A stretch of DNA of 64,000 bases from UBA7672 sp963718145 (GCA_963718145.1 CAVQYJ010000023.1:620001-684000), one strand, 5' to 3'. Shown: positions 8,804 to 17,694, counted from the stretch's first letter. The notes: generated by a model from the sequence alone, not told the origin. Numbers and translations are program-made.

Positions 8804-9439
8804 GCGCGCGCTCAACCTCATTGCTCCGCCCCGCTCATCCCACCCCCACCGCTCATACCGCCACCTCCCCGCTCATACCGACGAAAGCATGCCCCGGCAA
8901 AGGCCGGGGTCGGTGCCCAGGGCTGACAGCGCAGCAGCCGCAGAATTCGGGCTCCTCGCCCAACGCCACAAGCCCCAACCCGGGACAAGGCTCACCACCA
9001 GCCCTGGCTACCGGCTTTCGCCGGTATGAACGGGGACAGGCTCGCGCCTCACTGTTGGATCAACGTTCAACCGTATCTTGGTTTCGGCACGCAAGGCCGT
9101 CCGGCCCCGCGGGAACGCACCCAAGGCAAGCAGGCCGTTCACTCTGCGCTGAAACTCGCCCAGCCGCTGGCCGAACGCGCGCTGGGAGCCTGGCAGGCGC
9201 CGTGGGCCGGGGAGGGCTGGGACGAGCCGTGATGGACACTCCCCTTGCAGCAGCACAGATGCCCCACGGGCGCCGTCCGCGGGATCGCGGCCGCGCGCAC
9301 GATTCACATCCGGTTAGGATTCGTTAAGCGATCCTTTCCGTACACGGACAACCTGCACACGAGTTGGCAACACATTTGCAGACTGCCCCCCGATCGGTCC
9401 CGGGACCGCCCAATTGTCTGCAATTTGTGGGGAAATTTC
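8804..9439 (+). other. 636-base intergenic region without a gene
   Basis: No frame here has convincing coding character. The left part has three copies of a CCGCTCAT motif (about 8830, 8849 and 8869). The middle is the inverted-repeat element 8871-9031. The right part (9230-9439) contains the promoter region and GGGGA ribosome site (9429-9433) of the adhesin gene. Confidence 0.6.
8871..9031. repeat. 161-bp intergenic element with inverted-repeat ends (MITE/REP-like)
   Basis: The left end GCTCATACCGACGAAAGC (8871-8888) matches the reverse complement of the right end (9014-9031) at 16 of 18 positions. Inside are two strong hairpins: CCCCGGC-AAAG-GCCGGGG (8892-8909) and TACCGGC-TTTC-GCCGGTA (9009-9026). 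No open reading frame is carried. The 'CATACCGGCGAAAGCCGG' type of end is characteristic of dispersed intergenic palindromes in alphaproteobacteria. Confidence 0.6.
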
Positions 9440-12400
9440 GTGAAATCTGCCGGTTCTGTGCGCATCGCCCTGCGCTCCGCCATGCTCGCCTCCACCGCTG
9501 CCGCCGCTGTCATCTTCTCCGGCGCCGCGAGCGCCCAGGCTTGCGTCACCGGCCCCGGCGTCGACTCGACCCAGTGCGGCATCGGCGCCCAGGCCTTCGG
9601 CGACAACGCCACCGCGGTCGGTGTGAATGCCACTGCAAACGGGGAGGAAAGCACCTCCGTCGGCAAGAACGCCGTCAGCACCAACACCCGCTCCACCGCG
9701 ATCGGCACGAATTCCTGGGCGACCGGCGTCGACGCCGTCGCCATCGGTCCCCTCTCGACGGCTTCCGGCGACGGCGCCACCGCCCTCGGACGCGGCGCCC
9801 ACGCTCAGGGCATCCAGTCCACCGCCCTCGGCTACCGCTCGTTCGCGGCCGAACAGGGCGTTTCGGTCGGCAACTGGACATCGACGGGCATAGACGCGCT
9901 CGCGCTCGGAACCAACGCCAAGGCCGACTTCTTCAACTCCGCCGCCATCGGCGCGAACGCCACGGCCATCCGCGACAACCAGATCATGCTTGGCACGGCA
10001 AGCCAGACGCTCACCGTCTCTGGCATCACCTCCGCCGCCTCCTCCGCCGCCCAGGGCGCCATCACCGGCGTCATCACCACCGACGCCGCCGGCAACCTCG
10101 CCACCGACACCACGCTCTACAGCCGCCTCGGCCTCGTCGAGACAGGCTTCGCCACCATCAACGGCCTTGTCCCCGTGTTCGATGCGCGCGTCACGAATGC
10201 CGAACAGTCGCTCAACGCCTTCGGCAACCGGATGACCGGCGCTGAAACCAACATCCTCGCGCTGCAGGCGGTTGACGCCGCCCTCGCCCTCCGCATGACT
10301 ACGGCGGAAAGCAACATCACCGGCCTTCAGTTCGCCGACACCGCGTTCAACACCCGCATCACCGCGACCGAGACCGGCCTCGCCGCCAACGGCGTCGCGA
10401 TCTCCGGCCTCGACGCCCGCGTCGGCGCCGCTGAGACCAGCATCACCGCTCTCCAGTCCAGCGACACGGCGCAAAACGCCAGCATCTCCGGCCTTCAGGC
10501 CGCGAACACAGCGCTCGACACCCGCGTCGGCGCCGCCGAAACCGGACTCGCGTCGGCTCAGGCCGGCATTACGTCCCTGCAGGCCAGCGACGCGACCCAG
10601 AACGCCAGCATCCTCGCAGCGCAAGGCAACATCACCACGCTCCAGACCGCAAACGCCGCTCTCGACACGCGCGTCGGCGCGACCGAAGCCGGCCTTGCCT
10701 CGGCACAAGCCGGCATCACCTCGCTGCAGGCCAGCGATGCGACGCAGACCGCGAACATCCTCGCAGCCCAGGGCAATATCACCGCCCTGCAGTCCGCGGA
10801 CACCGCGTTCGACACGCGCGTCACCGCTGCAGAGTCGAACATCACGTCGCTGCAGACAGCCAGCGCCGCCCAGGCGGCGGACCTGACATCGGTCACCGGC
10901 CGCGTCACCGCGGTTGAGGCGGTCAACGCCATGCAGGCGACTGCGATCTCCGGCCTCCAGGCTGCGAACGCCGCATTCGACACCCGCGTTGGCGCGACCG
11001 AAACCGGCATCGCCGCGCTGCAGGCGACGGACGCCGCGCAGGCCGCCGCGATCGCCGGCATCCAGACGGCCAACACAGCCTTCGGCGCTGCGCTGACCAC
11101 GACCCAGGCCCAGGTCGCCGCACACGACGCCTCGATCGCCGGTCTCCAGACCTCAACCGCCGCACTCGGCGCCTCGCTGACCACGACGCAAACCCAGGTC
11201 GCCGCCCTCGACACCCGCGTCGGCGCAACGGAGACCGGGCTCACGTCCGCCCAGGCCGGCATCACAGCCCTGCAGGCCAGCGACACCGCACAGAACGCTA
11301 GCATTGCCGGCCTCCAGACCACGACCGCGGCGCTCGACACCCGCGTGACCACAGTTGAAGGCGTCGCCGCCGCAGCGCAGACGACGGCCAACTCGGCTGC
11401 CGCTGCAGCCGCAGCCGCACAGGCCACTGCAAACGCCGCACAGATTTCGGTTGTAGCCCTCGATGGCCGCATGACCTCTGCGGAATCAGGCATTTCCGGA
11501 CTGCAGGCGACAACTGCCGCGCTCGACACTCGCGTCACGACGGCGCAAGCCGCGGCCGATGCGGCCCAGAACTCGGTCGCCGCATTTGGCGCCGACCTCG
11601 CCACCCTGGGCAACCGCACGACGGCCACGGAAAGCGGCCTCGCCTCACTCGGCGCCCGCACGACGACCGCGGAAGGCAGCATCGCCTCGCTCCAAACCGG
11701 CGCAACGGCGCTCAACACGCGGATGAGCACGGCGGAGACGGGCCTTGCCTCGGCTCAATCGTCGATCACTTCTCTGGGCGCCCGCACCACGGTCAACGAG
11801 ACCAGCATCGCTTCCATCGGCAACCGCACGACTACGAACGAGACGAGCATTGCCTCCCTTGGCAATCGCGCCACAGCGGCGGAGACAGGCATCGCCTCGC
11901 TCGGATCGCGCACCACGACTGCGGAGAGCAGGATCACCGCGCTGCAGCAGGCTGACGTGGCGCTCGCGCAGAACGACGCCGCCCTCGCCCAGGCCGACGC
12001 CGCTCTCGGCGCCCGCATCACGACAACCGAAACCGGCCTTGCCGCCACCCAGCAGTCCGTCACCGCCCTCGCCGGCCGCACGACGACCGCCGAAGCCAGC
12101 ATCACCGCGCTGAAACAGGCCGACACCGCCATGGACGCCCGCGTCACGGCCGCCCAGGCCGGCGTCGCCTCGACGCAGCAGACGGTCTCGAGTCTCAACA
12201 GCCGCGTCGCGACCACCGAGAACCGCTATACCGCGCTGTCACAGAACATGAGTTTCATGGACAGCCGCACGTCGGCTCTGGAAAGCGGCGTCTCGCTGAT
12301 TGAGGACGATGTGGCTGCACTGCGCAACGACTTCACCTTCCTGTCGGGCCGCGTCGACGCGACCGCCAAGCGGGTCGAGCGGAACTCCGAAGGTGTCGCG

Positions 12401-12613
12401 ATGGCCCTCGCTATGGCGGGCGGCGGCTCCTCTCTGAAGCCGGGCGAAACGATGGCGATGTCGGTCGACGTCGGCACCTATCAGGGCAAGCAGGCGCTGT
12501 CCTTCTCCTCGGCTATCCGCCTGACAGACACGATCGACTTCTCGGCCGGCTTCGGCGCCGGCCTCTCCACCGGCGAAATCGGCGGCCGCGCCGGCATCCG
12601 CTTCGGCTGGTAG
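9440..12613 (+). CDS. Trimeric autotransporter adhesin (YadA-like)
   Basis: 1057 residues from GTG 9440, chosen for the GGGGA at 9429-9433 and because a signal peptide follows directly (MKSAGSVRIALRS, hydrophobic core, cleavage near ASAQA). Residues about 45-190 are YadA-type head repeats (AxGxNAxAxG, STAIGTN, DAVAIGPLSTASGDGATALG). Residues about 200-990 form a very long Ala/Thr/Ser-rich coiled-coil stalk with repeated LDTRVGAAETGLASAQAGI units and 14-residue LGNRTTTNETSIAS units. The last 70 residues, ending AGIRFGW, form the four-strand membrane anchor. Such proteins trimerise and export their own passenger for surface attachment. It is followed by a terminator. Confidence 0.92.
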   Translation: MKSAGSVRIALRSAMLASTAAAAVIFSGAASAQACVTGPGVDSTQCGIGAQAFGDNATAVGVNATANGEESTSVGKNAVSTNTRSTAIGTNSWATGVDAVAIGPLSTASGDGATALGRGAHAQGIQSTALGYRSFAAEQGVSVGNWTSTGIDALALGTNAKADFFNSAAIGANATAIRDNQIMLGTASQTLTVSGITSAASSAAQGAITGVITTDAAGNLATDTTLYSRLGLVETGFATINGLVPVFDARVTNAEQSLNAFGNRMTGAETNILALQAVDAALALRMTTAESNITGLQFADTAFNTRITATETGLAANGVAISGLDARVGAAETSITALQSSDTAQNASISGLQAANTALDTRVGAAETGLASAQAGITSLQASDATQNASILAAQGNITTLQTANAALDTRVGATEAGLASAQAGITSLQASDATQTANILAAQGNITALQSADTAFDTRVTAAESNITSLQTASAAQAADLTSVTGRVTAVEAVNAMQATAISGLQAANAAFDTRVGATETGIAALQATDAAQAAAIAGIQTANTAFGAALTTTQAQVAAHDASIAGLQTSTAALGASLTTTQTQVAALDTRVGATETGLTSAQAGITALQASDTAQNASIAGLQTTTAALDTRVTTVEGVAAAAQTTANSAAAAAAAAQATANAAQISVVALDGRMTSAESGISGLQATTAALDTRVTTAQAAADAAQNSVAAFGADLATLGNRTTATESGLASLGARTTTAEGSIASLQTGATALNTRMSTAETGLASAQSSITSLGARTTVNETSIASIGNRTTTNETSIASLGNRATAAETGIASLGSRTTTAESRITALQQADVALAQNDAALAQADAALGARITTTETGLAATQQSVTALAGRTTTAEASITALKQADTAMDARVTAAQAGVASTQQTVSSLNSRVATTENRYTALSQNMSFMDSRTSALESGVSLIEDDVAALRNDFTFLSGRVDATAKRVERNSEGVAMALAMAGGGSSLKPGETMAMSVDVGTYQGKQALSFSSAIRLTDTIDFSAGFGAGLSTGEIGGRAGIRFGW
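11588..11941 (+). repeat. 14-residue coding repeats in the adhesin stalk
   Basis: About residues 717-834 consist of degenerate 14-residue units of the form I-A-S-L-G-x-R-T-T-T-x-E-x-S, for example IASIGNRTTTNETS followed by IASLGNRATAAETG and IASLGSRTTTAESR. The upstream stalk uses longer units around LDTRVGATETG. Such 42-base repeats can change in number by slippage or recombination, altering stalk length. Confidence 0.65.
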
Positions 12614-12636
12614 GAAAAACGCTGAAACGATGAAGG

Positions 12637-12665
12637 GCGCGCCGGAAGCGGCGCGCTTTTCTTTT
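12637..12665 (+). terminator. Rho-independent terminator of the adhesin gene
   Basis: A perfect stem GCGCGCC (12637-12643) / GGCGCGC (12650-12656) with a six-base loop is followed by TTTTCTTTT. It starts 24 bases after the adhesin stop codon. Confidence 0.85.
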
Positions 12666-12725
12666 GACTTTATATTTGCTGCATTGTAGAAATATTCCAA
12701 TGTTCGACAACTACTGGATCACGCC

Positions 12726-13178
12726 ATGCTGGATTCCCGTCCCGGTTGCATTCCCGCCCTCTGCTATCTCGATCCCAAGGCTGCGGTCGATTGGCTGCAG
12801 AAGGCATTCGGCTTCGAGATCGAGATGATCATCGAGGATGACGCGGGCAATCCCGTTCATTCGGAACTGCGCTATGGCGGCGGCGTCGTGATGGTTGGCT
12901 CGGAATGGTCCCCGGACCACAAGTCGCCCGCTTCGGTCGGACGCAAGTGCACCCAGACCGTGCACATCCAAATGGAAGAAGACATCGGCCGGCATTGCGA
13001 ACGCGCGCGCCAGGCCGGTGCGGAAATCCTGCAGGAACCGGAAACGCAATTCTATGGCGACCGCACCTATCGCGCGCGCGATCCTGAAGGCCACATCTGG
13101 ACGTTCGGCCAGACGGTGCAGGCCATGTCTCCCGCCGAATGGGACAAGGCCGGCGGCGTGCGGACGAGGATGAAATGA
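12726..13178 (+). CDS. VOC (glyoxalase/bleomycin-resistance) superfamily protein
   Basis: 150 residues, one VOC module. It begins IPALCYLDPKAAVDWLQKAFGFE, the typical first beta-alpha unit of the PhnB/'glyoxalase-like' subgroup. It ends with the second half DRTYRARDPEGHIWTFGQ, where the final acidic/His positions normally bind metal. The substrate is not deducible. It is the first gene of a tight four-gene unit (overlap ATGA with the YjbR gene) that also includes an ArsR repressor and an AHSA1 protein, the usual company of this subgroup. Confidence 0.85.
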   Translation: MLDSRPGCIPALCYLDPKAAVDWLQKAFGFEIEMIIEDDAGNPVHSELRYGGGVVMVGSEWSPDHKSPASVGRKCTQTVHIQMEEDIGRHCERARQAGAEILQEPETQFYGDRTYRARDPEGHIWTFGQTVQAMSPAEWDKAGGVRTRMK

Positions 13179-13564
13179 CGCCCGCGGCCTTCCTCAAGCT
13201 TGCCCTCTCCCTGCCGGAGACGACGGAGGGCGCCCATATGGGCCATTCGGACCTGCGTGTCGCCGGCAAGATCTTCTCCTCGCGCGCGGATCGGCCGGGC
13301 GGCGCGGCCTATCTCAAGCTCAAGCCGGACCAGCAGGCGATGCTGTGCGCGGCGGAGCCGGAGATGTTCGCGGTCGTCCCCGGCGGCTGGGGCCGACAGG
13401 GCGCCACCTGGATTTATCCGGCAAAGGCGGATGCGCAGACCGCAAGGAGCGCGCTGTGGATGGCCTGGCGCAATGCCGCGCCTCCCAGGCTGCTGAAAGC
13501 GCATGCTGAAAATGCCGCACCGGCCCCCACGCCAAAGTCAGCCAGCAGGGCAAGATCGAAATGA
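13175..13564 (+). CDS. MmcQ/YjbR family protein
   Basis: 129 residues from ATG 13175, which overlaps the VOC stop. The N-terminal segment LSLPETTEGAHMGHSDLRVAGKIF and the ATWIYPAKADAQTARSALWMAWRNAAP end match the YjbR/CyaY-like fold, which has been described as DNA-binding in some members. The Ala/Pro/Lys-rich last 20 residues look disordered. It overlaps the ArsR gene (stop 13564, next start 13561), so the three are translationally coupled. Confidence 0.85.
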   Translation: MTPAAFLKLALSLPETTEGAHMGHSDLRVAGKIFSSRADRPGGAAYLKLKPDQQAMLCAAEPEMFAVVPGGWGRQGATWIYPAKADAQTARSALWMAWRNAAPPRLLKAHAENAAPAPTPKSASRARSK

Positions 13565-13914
13565 GCGCGAGATCCAGGCCCGGCGTCGATGCAGTGCTCG
13601 CGGCGCTGGCAGACCCCGCGCGACGGCGGGCGGTCGAGCATTTGAGCGCGGCCCCGCGGCGCGCGGGCGAACTGGCCGACCTGCTCGGCCTGCCTGCTCC
13701 GGCGATGAGCCGACACCTGAAGGCGCTGAAGGAATCGGGGCTGGTCGCGGAAACGCATCCGGGGTTCGACGCGAGGGTGCGTGTCTACGCGCTGAACTCA
13801 GGCCGTCTGGCCGAGCTGAAGGACTGGCTGGCGCAGGCCGAGCGCGGCTGGAGCGAACAGCTCGAGGCGTTCCGCGCCCATGTCGAAAAGCGGAAGACGA
13901 AAGCGGGAAGCTGA
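13561..13914 (+). CDS. ArsR-family transcriptional regulator
   Basis: 117 residues with a complete winged helix: LAALADPARRRAVEHLSAAPRRAGELADLLGLPAPAMSRHLKALKESGLVAETHPGF. No metal-binding CxC box is present, so this is a non-metal ArsR/SmtB protein of the type commonly paired with an SRPBCC (AHSA1) gene, which follows two bases after the stop. It probably autoregulates the VOC-YjbR-ArsR-AHSA1 unit; that is inference from context. Confidence 0.9.
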   Translation: MSARSRPGVDAVLAALADPARRRAVEHLSAAPRRAGELADLLGLPAPAMSRHLKALKESGLVAETHPGFDARVRVYALNSGRLAELKDWLAQAERGWSEQLEAFRAHVEKRKTKAGS

Positions 13915-13915
13915 C

Positions 13916-14455
13916 ATGACCTCCCGCGTCGTCGTCTCGATCCGCGTGCCCTGCTCGCCCGTGCAGGCCTTCGAGATCTTCACCGGCGAGATCAGCGACT
14001 GGTGGGTCCCTAACGACCTGTTTCGGCTGACCCCGCGCAGCCCGGGCGTTGTCGCATTCGAGCCGCCGGATTCCGCCGGCAGGGGCGGACGACTGGTGGA
14101 AAAGCTGACCGGCGGAAAAGTCTTCGAGGTCGGCGACATCCGCGCCTGGTCGCCGGGCGAACGCCTGGTGGTCGGCTGGCGCCACGCCACGTTCGGGCCG
14201 GATCATGCAACCGAGGTCGAGGTGCGCTTCGAGGCCGTGGGCGCCGAAACCCGCGTCACGGTCGAACATCGCGGCTGGGAAAGCCTGCGGCAGGAGCATG
14301 TCGACCGCCACGGCTTCCCGCTGCCGCTGTTCTATGAGCGCCTAGGACAGCAATGGCGCGGCAATCTCGCTCGTGTGCGCGAGATCGCGTCCGCCCGTCT
14401 TTCATCAGGAACGGGCGGACTCCCGGAACAGGGACGACTTTCCCCGCAAGATTGA
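13916..14455 (+). CDS. AHSA1/START (SRPBCC) domain protein
   Basis: 179 residues from ATG 13916, one base after the ArsR stop codon. The motifs VVVSIRVPCSPVQAFEIFTGEISDWW and VEVRFEAVGAETRVTVEHRGWESL are the strand/helix signatures of Aha1-type SRPBCC ligand-binding cavities. ArsR-SRPBCC pairs are widespread and usually respond to small hydrophobic ligands, but the ligand cannot be read from sequence. The last 25 residues, after the C-terminal helix, are probably disordered. Confidence 0.88.
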   Translation: MTSRVVVSIRVPCSPVQAFEIFTGEISDWWVPNDLFRLTPRSPGVVAFEPPDSAGRGGRLVEKLTGGKVFEVGDIRAWSPGERLVVGWRHATFGPDHATEVEVRFEAVGAETRVTVEHRGWESLRQEHVDRHGFPLPLFYERLGQQWRGNLARVREIASARLSSGTGGLPEQGRLSPQD

Positions 14456-14506
14456 CGGACGATGCCTCGCCAGCGTATCCGCGCTGGACCTAGCCCGGAG
14501 CCGGAC

Positions 14507-15838
14507 ATGGCCGATGCTGCTGCCTCCCCCGCGACACGCAAGCTGGGCAAGAACGCCTTCTTCTTCATCATCGTCACGGTGTTCATCGACATGATGGCCT
14601 TCGCCGTCATCATGCCCTCGATGCCGCAACTCATGTCGGAACTGACCGGCCTGCCCATCGCCGACGTCTCGCCTTGGGGCGGCTATATCACCACGGTCTA
14701 TGCGGTGATGAACTTCGTCAGCCAGCCGGTGCTCGGCAACCTCTCCGACCGGTTCGGGCGCAGGCCGATCCTGCTGGTGTCGATCGGCACGCTGGCGATC
14801 GACTTCCTGATCATGGGTTTCGCCCATTCGATCTGGCTGCTTTTCCTCGGACGATTCCTCTCCGGCATTTCCGGCGCAACGCACTCGACGGCCGCCGCCT
14901 ACATCGCCGACACCACCGAGCCGCACCAGCGCGCGCAGGCGTTCGGCATGCTGGGCGCGGCGTTCGGGCTTGGCTTCATCCTCGGGCCAGCGATCGGCGG
15001 GCCGCTGGGCCAGATCGACCCGCGCTTCCCGTTCTTCGCCTCAGCCGCGCTGGCGGGGATCAATTTCTGCTACGGCATGTTCGTGTTGCCGGAGTCGCTC
15101 GACAATGAGCATCGCCGCAAGTTCGACTGGAAGCGCGCCAACGCCTTCGGCGCGTTCAGGCATTTCTCGAAAGTGCCCTACCTCGCCTGGTTCATGCTGG
15201 CGCTAGGCCTCTTCAACTTCTCGCACTGGGTCTATCCCGCGACGTTCAACTATTTCGGCGCCGTGCGGTATGGCTGGGATCCGGGCATGCTGGGCTGGTC
15301 GCTGGCGGCGGTGGGCGTGGGATCCGCGATCGTCCAGGGCGGCCTGGTAGGCCCCGCAATCAAGCGCTTCGGCCCGACGCGCACCGCAGTGTTCGGCTTC
15401 ATCATCTGCATCATCACCTTCGCGGCCTATGCCCTCGCCGGGCAAGGATGGATGATCTTCGCGATCATTCCGTTCGGCGCGCTGGCGGGGTTGCTGGGTC
15501 CATCGATGAACCAGATCATGAGCTCGCGCGCACCGAAGAACGCGCAGGGCGAACTGCAGGGAGCGATCGCCAGCGTGCAGGCGTTGGGCAACATTTTCGC
15601 GCCGCTGGCGATGACACAGACCTTCTTCTACTTCACGCATTCGGGCGCACCGGTCTATTTCCCGGGCGCAGCCTTTGCGCTGGCGGCGATCGTCTGCACG
15701 ATCTCCCTCATCCCACTGGTCATGGGCCTGCGCACGGTCCCCAAGCTTGAGGACCAGCCGCCGGATCCACGTGGCGAGGACGTGCCGGAGACCGTGCCGG
15801 GTGCAGGAGGCGTAACGCCCGCCTCGCAGTCGGCCTGA
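14507..15838 (+). CDS. TCR/Tet-type MFS transporter
   Basis: 443 residues from ATG 14507 with GGAG at 14497-14500. It is a 12-TM major facilitator with the signature GNLSDRFGRRPIL between TM2 and TM3, and motif C-like GAAFGLGFILGPAIGG in TM5, which is diagnostic of drug/H+ antiporters. It resembles TetA-class proteins of alphaproteobacteria of unknown substrate; resistance should not be assumed. It lies 51 bases after the AHSA1 gene, possibly in the same transcript. Confidence 0.88.
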   Translation: MADAAASPATRKLGKNAFFFIIVTVFIDMMAFAVIMPSMPQLMSELTGLPIADVSPWGGYITTVYAVMNFVSQPVLGNLSDRFGRRPILLVSIGTLAIDFLIMGFAHSIWLLFLGRFLSGISGATHSTAAAYIADTTEPHQRAQAFGMLGAAFGLGFILGPAIGGPLGQIDPRFPFFASAALAGINFCYGMFVLPESLDNEHRRKFDWKRANAFGAFRHFSKVPYLAWFMLALGLFNFSHWVYPATFNYFGAVRYGWDPGMLGWSLAAVGVGSAIVQGGLVGPAIKRFGPTRTAVFGFIICIITFAAYALAGQGWMIFAIIPFGALAGLLGPSMNQIMSSRAPKNAQGELQGAIASVQALGNIFAPLAMTQTFFYFTHSGAPVYFPGAAFALAAIVCTISLIPLVMGLRTVPKLEDQPPDPRGEDVPETVPGAGGVTPASQSA

Positions 15839-15874
15839 ACGGGCTTCAGGTCAGGCGGGGAGGAATTCTCGAAC

Positions 15875-16177
15875 CTAGGATGCGGACGGCTTGCCCTTCA
15901 TGAAGCCGAGGATGGCGCCGAGAACCCCGCCGCCAATCCCGCCTTCCAGCAGGCTCTGCACATACCCCATGACCGCGTTGGTGTCGCCGCCGAGCAGGTT
16001 GCCCAGGCCAGCCGCTTGCGCGCCTGCGCCGGCGCCCACTCCGCCGACGAGACCGGCAATGATGTTGCCGATGCCGCCGAGGCCCTTGCCGCCGAGCAGT
16101 TTCGCGATGATCGGGGCCAGGACAGCGCCGCCAGCGCCGTTCAACAGATAAGGCAGGTATTGCTGTAGTTGATCCAT
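15875..16177 (-). CDS. Gly/Ala-rich small membrane protein
   Basis: 100 residues from the ATG at 16177 (MDQLQQYLPYLLNGAGG), which has AGGAT(CCC) upstream. It is glycine-rich with two hydrophobic segments (about 15-50 and 80-95) containing LLGGKGLGGIGNIIAGLVGGVGAGAG-like low-complexity sequence. No domain was recognised. It faces the MFS gene and is divergent from gmhB. Confidence 0.6.
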   Translation of the reverse strand: MDQLQQYLPYLLNGAGGAVLAPIIAKLLGGKGLGGIGNIIAGLVGGVGAGAGAQAAGLGNLLGGDTNAVMGYVQSLLEGGIGGGVLGAILGFMKGKPSAS

Positions 16178-16330
16178 GGGATCCTCCCCTGTTTGCACCG
16201 TGAGCCGCGGGTTGGTCCCGCTGGCCGGGCGAGGGGAGGCTGTACGGGTTTTGCGGCGGTGTCTATCGGGATGACTTGACCCGCATGTTCACTTCGGACT
16301 GTTGTCGTAGGGACAACGGAGTTCATTTCG

Positions 16331-16864
16331 ATGCCGGCGGCCGGCCCTGCACGCCCTGCCCTGTTCCTGGACCGTGACGGCGTGATCAACGTCGACCACA
16401 ACTATATCTTCCGCATCGAAGACTTCGAATGGATCGAAGGCGCCGTAGAAGCAATCAAGGCGTTCAACGCGCGTGGCTGGTGGGTGTTCGTGGTGACCAA
16501 CCAGTCCGGCATCGCACGCGGCTACTATTCCGAAGAGCAGATGGGCGCCCTGCATGTCTGGCTCGACGCAGAGCTTGCGGGGCGCGGCGCGAAAATCGAC
16601 CGCATCTACCACTGCCCATTCCACGAGGAGGGCACGATCGAGCAGTACCGGCGCGACAGCTATGACCGGAAGCCAAAGCCCGGCATGCTGATCCGCGCGA
16701 TGACGGACTTCCCGGTGATCAAGCAGCAGTCATTCCTCATCGGCGACAAGCAGGCCGACCTGGAAGCCGCCGCAGCCGCCGGCATCCGCGGCTTCCTCTT
16801 CACCGGCGGCAATCTCGCGACCTTCGCCGAGTGGGCGCTGGCGGATATGGGCGAGGCTCGCTGA
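16331..16864 (+). CDS. gmhB: D-glycero-D-manno-heptose-1,7-bisphosphate 7-phosphatase (GmhB-like HAD)
   Basis: 177 residues. The HAD motifs are intact: DRDGVIN (nucleophile Asp14, acid Asp16), VVTNQSG (motif II Thr/Asn), RKPKPGM (Lys motif III) and IGDKQADLEAA (motif IV). GmhB dephosphorylates heptose bisphosphate in lipopolysaccharide core synthesis; the related HisB-N uses histidinol phosphate. The zinc loop is incomplete: CPFH retains the first ligands, but the usual CDC before RKP is SYD. The zinc-free variant type is therefore likely, and the substrate is less certain. Confidence 0.82.
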   Translation: MPAAGPARPALFLDRDGVINVDHNYIFRIEDFEWIEGAVEAIKAFNARGWWVFVVTNQSGIARGYYSEEQMGALHVWLDAELAGRGAKIDRIYHCPFHEEGTIEQYRRDSYDRKPKPGMLIRAMTDFPVIKQQSFLIGDKQADLEAAAAAGIRGFLFTGGNLATFAEWALADMGEAR

Positions 16865-16866
16865 GC

Positions 16867-17694
16867 CTAGTTGGCGGGCGGCGTCGCCGGCGCGTTCGTC
16901 TGCGCGGGCGGTTGCAGTTGCACAGGCGCGCCTGCGGGCGTGTCCGGCGTTCCGACCGGTGCGGCGTTGGGATTGGGATCGCACTTGGCGCCGCTGTCGC
17001 TCAGGATCGAGTTGGCGAGGTTCTTCGTGAAGTCGCCATCGGGCTCAAGTTCAAAGCCGGCCTGCGTCGCCTTGATGTTGTAGACCGCGCCATCGGCCAT
17101 CGGCACGCGCGGGCCGTCGATGTAGAGCACGTCGACCGCATTCACCAGCTTCCAGCTCTCGCCGAGATTGCGGATGGTCGAGAACCCGTCCTTGGCCGAG
17201 CCCTTTTCCGCCATGTCCTGCCGGCCGGCGTAGTACTGGTTCTGGCAATCGGTGTCGATGTAGACGCCCTCCACATGGTCGACGCGGAAGATCGAATCCA
17301 TGCCGAGCACGTTGGCCCAGCCTTTCCACTTGAGGACCGGACCTTCGATGCGGATGTGCTCGCCCTTGACGTCGAAATCGGTGGGCGTCCCGCGCAGCTT
17401 GCCATTGTCGGCGAGATCGATCGCGGCGATGAAGTTGAACTTGTCCTGCCCCGGCGCCTGGGTCAGCTTGATCTGGCCGGCGAGGCGCTCCTTGGTCAGC
17501 GCCGCATAGGTCTGCAGGTTCAGCGCTACCAGCCCGATGATCGCCGCGCCTGCGAGCGTGAACCCGCCGAACACGACGCGGAAGATGCCCGAGCCGAACT
17601 TCGCCTTGAACACCCGGCCGACGCCGCCGACGAGCAGCAGCACGCCCACCAGACCCACAAATGCCGGAACCAGCCACCAGATCGTGAACGTCAT
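16867..17694 (-). CDS. Hypothetical membrane-anchored protein
   Basis: 275 residues. Two N-terminal membrane helices (about 5-26 and 38-60) are followed by a beta-rich extracytoplasmic domain with two cysteines (DTDCQNQYY and GAKCDPN). A Pro/Ala/Gln-rich tail of about 35 residues ends it. The series KGEHIRIEGPVLKWKGWANVLGMDSIFRVDHVEG and MADGAVYNIKA suggests a conserved family, but no function is known. It converges on gmhB with two bases between the stop codons. Confidence 0.7.
   Translation of the reverse strand: MTFTIWWLVPAFVGLVGVLLLVGGVGRVFKAKFGSGIFRVVFGGFTLAGAAIIGLVALNLQTYAALTKERLAGQIKLTQAPGQDKFNFIAAIDLADNGKLRGTPTDFDVKGEHIRIEGPVLKWKGWANVLGMDSIFRVDHVEGVYIDTDCQNQYYAGRQDMAEKGSAKDGFSTIRNLGESWKLVNAVDVLYIDGPRVPMADGAVYNIKATQAGFELEPDGDFTKNLANSILSDSGAKCDPNPNAAPVGTPDTPAGAPVQLQPPAQTNAPATPPAN

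Noticed and set aside
8476..9327. 283-codon plus-strand frame starting inside the SRAP gene
   Set aside because: Arg/Pro-rich out-of-frame translation of the SRAP gene and of the intergenic repeat element; no start context.
9312..9330. TTAG...TTAA arrangement upstream of the adhesin resembling a CtrA box
   Set aside because: The spacing and first half-site do not fit TTAA-N7-TTAA, and single TTAA motifs are frequent in this AT-richer leader.
9314..11125. Long minus-strand open frame opposite the adhesin
   Set aside because: It is a shadow of the repeat-rich adhesin stalk; Gly/Arg/Val repeats merely reflect the coding repeats on the other strand.
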